A stretch of DNA of 64,000 nt. Source: an uncultured Cuneatibacter sp. Lineage in GTDB: Bacteria; Bacillota; Clostridia; Lachnospirales; Lachnospiraceae. Location of the stretch: NCBI GenBank assembly GCA_934234215.1, contig CAKQHB010000011.1, positions 20,208 through 84,207 of the forward strand, read 5' to 3'. The notes under the pieces were generated by a model. That model ran no database searches, was not told where the DNA came from, and saw only the letters and a program-made list of their open reading frames with translations. Made by a program: the position numbers and the translations under genes. Each line of letters opens with the position of its first letter. Position 1 is the first letter of the stretch. Below, piece after piece: positions 58,614 to 64,000 of the stretch.

Positions 58614-59099
58614 TTAGTATGAGTTCCGAATCCTTATAGCATTTTCAATCCAGTTTTCGAGATTGTTACGAATGTCATTATAGGCATTCCACGGATTTGG
58701 ATCATAGCAAGGAACTATATCAGCGAAATTCTTACCATTAAGTTCAAATTGAGAAAACGGATTACTTCCTTTTCTGCAGCACCCTGTTCTTGGATCTCGA
58801 ATATTATGTATATAGATACCAAGCAGTCCCTTTCCATCTGACCACGCTTTTCTTATTTCATACTTTACCCAAGGGCGTGAAGCGGTTTCCTCACCAATCA
58901 AAACCACAACACAGGATCTATATTTCATATTGTCGTCGATCCACTTTTCTATTGCGCTATCGCCAGATCTTTTTACCTGCTCCCATTCATTCGGAGATAC
59001 GGGTGAGTTGCCCTCGACCATACCAATATTCCTAATCTGCTGAACTCTCATTACATCGTTTGCATAATGAAAGCTGTAAAATACTTGTCGTTTTGCCAT
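58614..59099 (-). CDS. ThsB-like TIR domain protein
   Basis: 161-residue protein that is almost entirely a TIR domain of the ThsB (MTH538/DUF1863-like) group: QVFYSFHYANDVMRVQQIRN, SCVVVLIGEETASRPWVKYE, and LLGIYIHNIRDPRTG. Glu81, in WVKYEI, matches the conserved TIR catalytic Glu. ThsB proteins sense phage and make NAD-derived cyclic signals. There is no ThsA gene nearby; instead a 3-TM membrane protein precedes it by two bases. The start at 59099 has GGAGG inside the upstream gene. The signal produced is not known. Confidence 0.88.
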   Translation of the reverse strand: MAKRQVFYSFHYANDVMRVQQIRNIGMVEGNSPVSPNEWEQVKRSGDSAIEKWIDDNMKYRSCVVVLIGEETASRPWVKYEIRKAWSDGKGLLGIYIHNIRDPRTGCCRKGSNPFSQFELNGKNFADIVPCYDPNPWNAYNDIRNNLENWIENAIRIRNSY

Positions 59100-59101
59100 A
59101 A

Positions 59102-59557
59102 TTATATTTTTCCTCCAAATTTCAATCCTATGATTATCATGCCAATTGCGATAATCGGTATATAAAACATCCAGATGCTCGGAGATTTGAGGCATTGTAT
59201 CCACGAACCATTTGCATCTAACAATTCACTATTCGCACAATTTGCATTCATTGAAAAGTCAGCAGGAACTTTCTCTAATCGGACCTTCTCATATAGAATG
59301 CGATATTTCTTTTCCAGTCTAAAATAATACACATCCATCAGGAAGAAACATATTACTGGAACGAAGGCCAATAATAGAATCCAAGGATTTATGTCAACAA
59401 AAGAAATTGCGGAAACTCCTGTCACAATCGTTGCAGAAAAGCCTTTATATAATGCCGATGTTGTTGACATTCTTTCTATAATGCCCTGAATCATCTGTAA
59501 ATGCACTGCTTTGTGTTCATTTGATATTGACGTTTGTTTCTCGGCTTCTGTTACCAT
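59102..59557 (-). CDS. small membrane protein paired with the TIR gene (candidate effector)
   Basis: 151-residue protein with three hydrophobic segments (about residues 38-55, 58-76 and 127-147) and a helical N-terminus (HKAVHLQMIQGIIERMSTTS). The soluble loop between segments 2 and 3 is about 50 residues. The N-terminal helix and hairpin resemble SLATT/RipA-like 2-TM effectors. No SLOG, Macro or other ligand domain is visible. The ATG directly abuts the DUF4391 stop (TAGATG), and the TIR gene starts two bases after its own stop, so it is tightly coupled on both sides. Confidence 0.75.
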   Translation of the reverse strand: MVTEAEKQTSISNEHKAVHLQMIQGIIERMSTTSALYKGFSATIVTGVSAISFVDINPWILLLAFVPVICFFLMDVYYFRLEKKYRILYEKVRLEKVPADFSMNANCANSELLDANGSWIQCLKSPSIWMFYIPIIAIGMIIIGLKFGGKI

Positions 59558-60205
59558 CTAAACCTCCTCCGACTGCTTTTTCAAAGTATTCAATACTTGC
59601 ACCAACTCGAATTTCTTCTTCGGCTGTTTTTCCTTACGGATTTTGGATTCCAAAGCCGCAATCTGCTTCTCCAGTTGCTCTTGCTGCTTCTGCTGCTCTA
59701 CACTTTCTTTCAGAGTAGCGGATTCATCTGAACCGAGAGCCGTCCCCGCAATCTGCCGCACAAAATTCTCATACACGGCATCCAGCGAAAGCCCATCCAG
59801 ATGCACCGGAAGTTCATCCGCTTCGAGCCATTCTGTATAATAATAACGATCAACCTTAAAAGCCGTCTTCCCCTCCGCAGCTTCCTTGTAACCGATAGCA
59901 GCCCGATGCCTGCCCTCGTATTCCAGTAAAAAGAGAATGTGATACGGAATCTCCCGGTCAATCTGGCGCAACACACTTTCGTCCAGATCCGGGGCAGATA
60001 ACCGAACCTCGAACACCTCAATCTCTGTCACCTGTTCGCCAGCAGCCAGATTCAGGGTGGTGGCAGCAATCTTATTGCGCCAGTAGATGATCCTTATCTG
60101 CTCCACGAACGCTTTTTTCATGGCCGGTGTCACAGCAATGTTTTCATAAAACTTCTGCTTGGGGATACGCTTGTTAAACTCCGTGGATTTCGGCAATCCC
60201 AGCAT
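59558..60205 (-). CDS. DUF4391 protein
   Basis: 215-residue soluble protein of the DUF4391 family: MLGLPKSTEFNKRIPKQKFY at the start, IYWRNKIAATTLNLAAG, HILFLLEYEGRHRAAIGYKE, then a coiled-coil tail from about residue 165 (EQQKQQEQLEKQIAALESKI). DUF4391 genes often travel with SNF2-type helicases and Mod/Res genes. The role is unknown; a recognition or assembly role is possible. The start at 60205 follows GGAGGTGAG, 20 bases after the helicase. Confidence 0.85.
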   Translation of the reverse strand: MLGLPKSTEFNKRIPKQKFYENIAVTPAMKKAFVEQIRIIYWRNKIAATTLNLAAGEQVTEIEVFEVRLSAPDLDESVLRQIDREIPYHILFLLEYEGRHRAAIGYKEAAEGKTAFKVDRYYYTEWLEADELPVHLDGLSLDAVYENFVRQIAGTALGSDESATLKESVEQQKQQEQLEKQIAALESKIRKEKQPKKKFELVQVLNTLKKQSEEV

Positions 60206-60225
60206 GGCATCTCACCTCCAGACAA

Positions 60226-63200
60226 TCATTTCACAACAAGGAAGCAAATCAGTTCAAAATCATCCAGCCCGGATATATTGCTCATCAAAGCGGATGTTCC
60301 ACCGGCAGAGAACAGACTGTCAATGTCGCTTTCCTCTTTCACATCAATGATGGAATTGATTGCTTCGCTCAGCAGCTCGGACATCTCTGCCATATTCCGC
60401 CCATCATCCGTTTCGCGGTTAAAGCGTTCGTATGCCTCTTTGATCGGTGCGGATTTTCCGCGGCAAAGTAAGCGGATATCATCCAGCATCTTTTTCGGAT
60501 TCAGGTAATCGCAGATAATCTGACCGTCCACTCCGATATAAACCATGTAGAACGGATGGATGCGGTTCCGGTTATCCACATTGACACTGTTGTTGATGTT
60601 TTTCAGCACAAAGATCACACCATCCGGCAGTTCATCCGTGGCAGGCACCACAGCATGAAGCCCACGAGGCTTTTTGTCCATGTCTCCGTTCCGTTTTATG
60701 TAGTCCAATAAGTCGAGTCGGAATTCGTTCAGCCCCAGATCCATAATGGAGATTCCATCGGACATATCCTCAATATCAACCACTTCTTCCTGTAAGCGTT
60801 TGAGCTGCGCCTTGCGGTATTCCAAATCACCTTTTTCTTCCGGATTGATCAGGTCATCATCACCGGTAGATGTCATAACAGTGATTTTCATGCGGGTCTC
60901 CACACGGGATTTCAAATTGATGTACTCATCCAGCGTCAAGTCCGGCCAGAAATTTACAAGCTGAATGTACTGGTTGCGACTGCCGATACGATCCACACGG
61001 CCAAACCGCTGAATAATGCGAACCGGATTCCAGTGGATATCATAGTTGATCAGATAATCGCAGTCCTGCAAGTTCTGACCTTCTGAGATACAGTCCGTTG
61101 CGATCAGCACATCAATTTCGGTGGTGCTGCCCGGCATCAGAACATCCCGACCTTTGGAAACAGGTGAAAAGCAGGTCAACACATTATTCAGTGTTGCCTG
61201 AAATCCTTTGATCGTTGTTTTTCCATCAATGGAGCCGGTGATGACCGCTGTATTCAATCCATAGTTCTTCTTGATATACTCGCTGACATGGTCGTACAGA
61301 TACTCGGCCGTATCAGAAAACGCCGAGAAGATCAGGACTTTCCTATTCTGATTATTGATGGGATGCTCGATTTTATCAGACACCAGCTTTAACAGTTCCT
61401 GCAACTTGATATCATGTTCCGGGGTAATGTCCGCAACCATAAAGGTCAGCAGTTCCAGAACCTCCGCATCTCGTTTGAGCTCCGTGCGCCAACTCTTCCA
61501 GTCCATATCCGCAAGGTCGATTTTTACCTTTTTGCCAACGGTGAAGAAATCCGAATTTTCATCATCTATATCAAAGTCATCGCCACCAGCATCGTACATG
61601 TCCAAATCCGCCCGACCGTATGCCTCAAACTGATTGATGGACTGAATCGTACCATTGATCAGTTCCTTGATTCGGGTCAGTGTCAGTTGGAAAGAATGTA
61701 CGGAGCTTTCCAGACGCTTCAAGAGGTTGATGCTCATCAAGCGGCGGATACCTTGCTCACGTCCTGTCTGGGTCAGGTTCTCACCCTTATTGTGGGTCAG
61801 CTCTTTATATTTCTGGAGCTTGCTGGAAAAAATGTAATTGGAGGGCGCATACACACACAAAGAGAGCTGCATGAGTTGCTCATAAATCTCGTTATAGTTG
61901 ATGGCGTTGTTCAAATCCGTCAGGCAGGGACGTTTGGAAATTGGCTTGAGCCGTTCGGGAAATTTTCCAATTTCGTTAGTGTCATAATATTTTTCAATAT
62001 GTTTACGGGAGCGGGCAATGGTCACGCTGTCCAACAGCTCAAAAAAGTCAAAATCCAATGTGCGCAGTAGCGCATCTGTGGTTCGTTCCTCCTGAGGCAG
62101 TTTGCTCCATGCATTGAACGCCTTTTGCGCCTGCTTGAAAATATCCTCCACGTTTTTAGATGTATTCAGCCGCTCGTCAAGGAATTCCGAATTACCCTCA
62201 TAGGCAAGGGCAAGTTGGTTCTTCAAATCAACAAAACGGTTATTGACTGGCGTTGCAGAGAGCATCAAAACTTTGGTTTTTACTCCGGAACGGATCACCT
62301 TATCCATCAGACACTGATAACGGTTATCCTGTGTCTTGCTGTGCGTACCAATACCGTTGCGGAAGTTGTGCGATTCATCAATCACCACAAGATCATAGTT
62401 GCCCCAGTTCAGGCGATTCAGGTCAAGACCATTGGACTGTCCGACATTGCGGGAAAGGTCCGTATGGAACAAAACATCGTAGTTCAACCTGTCCGATGCA
62501 ATCGGGTTATTGACATAGTTGTCCTTGTATGTATTCCAGTTTTCAGCCAGCTTTTTCGGGCAAAGCACCAGCACCGACTTGTTTCTATTTTCGTAATACT
62601 TTACAACTGCCAACGCAGTGAATGTTTTACCAAGACCGACGCTATCAGCAAGGATGCAGCCGTTATACTTTTCCAATTTGTTGATGATGGCAAGCACGGC
62701 ATCCCGCTGGAAATCGTACAGCATACTCCAGATTTTGCTCTGCTTGAAACCAGTAGCCTCGTTCGGCAGTTCATCTTCAGAGATATCATCCAGAAATTCA
62801 CTGAACACATGATACAAGGTCATAAAATAGATGAACTCCGGAGAATTTTCCGCATAGGCCGTGCTGATGTTTTCCAAAACCATGTCCGTGACATCCTGCA
62901 TCTTTTCACGATCATTCCACAATCCATCAAAAAGCTGCATATATTGCTGGGCGAACGGAGCTTCCATGCAGTTGACCATATTGTAGCTGTTATTGCCACG
63001 CTCACAGCCGATGTCCACCGTCGTAAACCCATTGATTGGCATATAGGCCGTTTGTGCTGTTTTAGAATCCACAGTCATAAAGCCAGCCATGTTTTCGCCG
63101 GTTGTGTTTGATTTGAATTTCGCTTTCTTTCTGATCCAGTCAGCACACTCTTTTGCGATAGCTCGCTGGGTCATCTCATTGCGCAGCTTGATTTCAAACT

Positions 63201-63465
63201 CTGTACCGTATAGGCTGGTCTCTCGGGAAAGACGGGGAATATAGAATTCTCGTTTCTGCTTTTCCGCTTTCTCTTTGACAAAGGTGGGCGATGTGAAGAT
63301 AAAACGAAACTCGTCCACAGATTCCAACTGCTTCTTCAGCTCTTTATACGCATACATCGAAAAGCAGGCTGCCGCTATTGACACCTTGCTTCCCTTTTTG
63401 ATTTCCACTCGCAGATCATCCCTGACCGTACTGGTAATATTGTCAAGAATCTTCAAATTGCTCAC
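60226..63465 (-). CDS. large SNF2-type helicase with degenerate PLD-like N-terminus
   Basis: 1079-residue superfamily-2 ATPase. The first 200 residues resemble a phospholipase-D-like fold (AAACFSMYAYKELKK; YMPINGFTTVDIG where PLD enzymes have the GSsNFT loop), but no HxK catalytic pair is present. The ATPase has SVGLGKTFTALAV (Walker A, Lys280), DESHNFRN (363-370), LSATPVNN and RFGRVDRIGS. It probably translocates on DNA in the defence complex. The start is GTG (63465), 19 bases after the HTH gene, with a weak site (AAAGGCGG). Confidence 0.88.
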   Translation of the reverse strand: MSNLKILDNITSTVRDDLRVEIKKGSKVSIAAACFSMYAYKELKKQLESVDEFRFIFTSPTFVKEKAEKQKREFYIPRLSRETSLYGTEFEIKLRNEMTQRAIAKECADWIRKKAKFKSNTTGENMAGFMTVDSKTAQTAYMPINGFTTVDIGCERGNNSYNMVNCMEAPFAQQYMQLFDGLWNDREKMQDVTDMVLENISTAYAENSPEFIYFMTLYHVFSEFLDDISEDELPNEATGFKQSKIWSMLYDFQRDAVLAIINKLEKYNGCILADSVGLGKTFTALAVVKYYENRNKSVLVLCPKKLAENWNTYKDNYVNNPIASDRLNYDVLFHTDLSRNVGQSNGLDLNRLNWGNYDLVVIDESHNFRNGIGTHSKTQDNRYQCLMDKVIRSGVKTKVLMLSATPVNNRFVDLKNQLALAYEGNSEFLDERLNTSKNVEDIFKQAQKAFNAWSKLPQEERTTDALLRTLDFDFFELLDSVTIARSRKHIEKYYDTNEIGKFPERLKPISKRPCLTDLNNAINYNEIYEQLMQLSLCVYAPSNYIFSSKLQKYKELTHNKGENLTQTGREQGIRRLMSINLLKRLESSVHSFQLTLTRIKELINGTIQSINQFEAYGRADLDMYDAGGDDFDIDDENSDFFTVGKKVKIDLADMDWKSWRTELKRDAEVLELLTFMVADITPEHDIKLQELLKLVSDKIEHPINNQNRKVLIFSAFSDTAEYLYDHVSEYIKKNYGLNTAVITGSIDGKTTIKGFQATLNNVLTCFSPVSKGRDVLMPGSTTEIDVLIATDCISEGQNLQDCDYLINYDIHWNPVRIIQRFGRVDRIGSRNQYIQLVNFWPDLTLDEYINLKSRVETRMKITVMTSTGDDDLINPEEKGDLEYRKAQLKRLQEEVVDIEDMSDGISIMDLGLNEFRLDLLDYIKRNGDMDKKPRGLHAVVPATDELPDGVIFVLKNINNSVNVDNRNRIHPFYMVYIGVDGQIICDYLNPKKMLDDIRLLCRGKSAPIKEAYERFNRETDDGRNMAEMSELLSEAINSIIDVKEESDIDSLFSAGGTSALMSNISGLDDFELICFLVVK

Positions 63466-63484
63466 CCGCCTTTGTTCTCAGTCT

Positions 63485-63721
63485 TTATTTTACATTTTTT
63501 GATGTCCCGTTATCAGGACTATCAGGCAGAATTTCAAGAACCTCCTCGACATTACAATTCAATTTCTGACAAATTCGATCAATGACTTCCAGCGAAACGA
63601 TCTCGTCCCGCCCCATCTTGCTCATAGTGCTTGTGCTCACACCGGCAAGCTCACACAAATCTTTTTTACGCATTCTTCTGTCGATCATGAGTTTGAATAG
63701 TCTGTTGTACGATACTGCCAT
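63485..63721 (-). CDS. XRE-type HTH regulator, first gene of the defence operon
   Basis: 78-residue Cro/CI-like helix-turn-helix protein (MAVSYNRLFKLMIDRRMRKK, DLCELAGVSTSTMSKM, then VIDRICQKLNCNVEEVLEI). Small controllers of this kind regulate many restriction-modification operons. The start at 63721 follows GAGG; the longer frame to 63766 is rejected. It is first in a nine-gene operon and lies 59 bases downstream of a clear promoter. Confidence 0.9.
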   Translation of the reverse strand: MAVSYNRLFKLMIDRRMRKKDLCELAGVSTSTMSKMGRDEIVSLEVIDRICQKLNCNVEEVLEILPDSPDNGTSKNVK

Positions 63722-63780
63722 TTTTTCCTCGCCTTCTATCTTTCTAAGTGGTTTCCAAGCCATCAAAAAACTCTATTGAC

Positions 63781-63809
63781 ATTATAGCACAACACGCTTT
63801 AAGAGTAAA
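63781..63809 (-). promoter_or_regulatory. promoter of the defence operon
   Basis: On the minus strand: TTTACT (63809-63804), a 17-base spacer and TATAAT (63786-63781). It is the only good promoter found upstream of 52212-63721 genes on that strand. Confidence 0.75.
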
Positions 63810-63847
63810 CAAAAAATGCCGACTTCTCATAAGCCGCAAGTCTTCTG

Positions 63848-63882
63848 CAAGCAGGGCTTTCGTGTCACGAAAGCCCTGCTTG
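63848..63882. terminator. perfect 17-bp hairpin upstream of the defence operon
   Basis: CAAGCAGGGCTTTCGTG (63848-63864) and its exact inverse (63866-63882). GACTTCTC (63822-63829) and GAGAAGTC (63886-63893) can extend it outward. There is no T run, so it may be a processed structure or insulator and not a classic terminator. Confidence 0.55.
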
Positions 63883-63917
63883 TTGGAGAAGTCTCCACTC
63901 CACTCCGATCCGCACAA

Positions 63918-63945
63918 AAGCCGGAGTGAATCATCACCCCGGCTT
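63918..63945 (-). terminator. terminator of the gene entering from the right
   Basis: On the minus strand, AAGCCGGGGTGA pairs with TCACTCCGGCTT (one mismatch) and is followed by TTGTG. It lies 12 bases after the stop of the partial gene. Confidence 0.65.
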
Positions 63946-63956
63946 CAAAAAAACAT

Positions 63957-64000
63957 TTACTTGTGCTTGCGGCCTCCACGCTTTTTGTAGTCCTCGTCTA
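63957..64000 (-). CDS. C-terminal end of an unidentified gene (partial)
   Basis: Only the last 13 codons are visible: a basic tail DEDYKKRGGRKHK and stop TAA at 63957-63959. The tail resembles basic ends of RNA-associated proteins, but the gene cannot be named. It is followed by a terminator. Confidence 0.4.
   Translation of the reverse strand, partial: DEDYKKRGGRKHK

Overview
The window reads as a chromosomal segment of a Firmicute of class Clostridia, most likely Lachnospiraceae. The reasons are strong AGGAGG-type ribosome-binding sites, consensus sigma-A promoters, a GlgC/GlgD pair, SpoVG, class-II GalT, DUF3793 and DUF2325 proteins, DnaD/DnaI-type primosome genes and a permuted-order GH3 beta-glucosidase. 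The genus cannot be fixed from the sequence. No rRNA, tRNA, CRISPR array or intact insertion sequence was recognised.

Layout. 1-5000: end of a MATE exporter, a cupin protein, an AAC(3)-family acetyltransferase and a GH3 glucosidase. 5000-7500: an apparent iron-responsive operon (DUF2325, DUF3793, flavodoxin) under a promoter with two GTTAG-N6-CTAAC boxes, plus a structured repeat. 7500-10500: nitroreductase, isoaspartyl dipeptidase, a DUF2798 membrane protein with a leader terminator, and an HPr paralogue lacking the catalytic His. 10500-17300: galKT with a divergent AraC regulator, then trkA-trkH potassium uptake. 17300-25700: foldase lipoprotein, mfd, pth, spoVG, glgD and glgC. 25900-31100: murC, then a DnaA-box cluster followed by dnaD-like and dnaI-like primosome genes and prs. 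31100-34650: tandem structured repeats, a small DUF3006-like gene and the csoR-copA(Z) copper operon. 34685-40000: serine hydrolase, a MerR-RDD membrane fusion and an S9 peptidase. 40300-44200: two GH13 alpha-glucosidases and an HD hydrolase. 44200-52200: rubrerythrin, two DUF4230 proteins, small membrane proteins, GNAT/TfoX/TetR genes, a second MATE exporter and an MmcQ-like protein.

52212-63721 is a defence island that reads as one nine-gene minus-strand operon behind a single promoter. The order is an HTH regulator, a large SNF2-type helicase, DUF4391, a 3-TM membrane protein, a ThsB-like TIR protein, a type III-like Mod methyltransferase, a RhuM-like protein, a Res helicase-nuclease and a small protein. 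The TIR/membrane pair is joined to its neighbours by gaps of 0 and 2 bp. It looks like a Thoeris-like signalling module without a ThsA-type effector, nested inside a restriction-modification operon, and it is the best candidate for something undescribed.

Other points of interest: the Lys15 HPr paralogue, a copper ATPase whose C-terminal metal-binding domain carries its own start signals, a TetR-GNAT fusion with an internal start, the MerR-RDD fusion, a DnaA-box cluster away from dnaA, and three kinds of structured intergenic repeat, one showing compensatory stem changes between copies.
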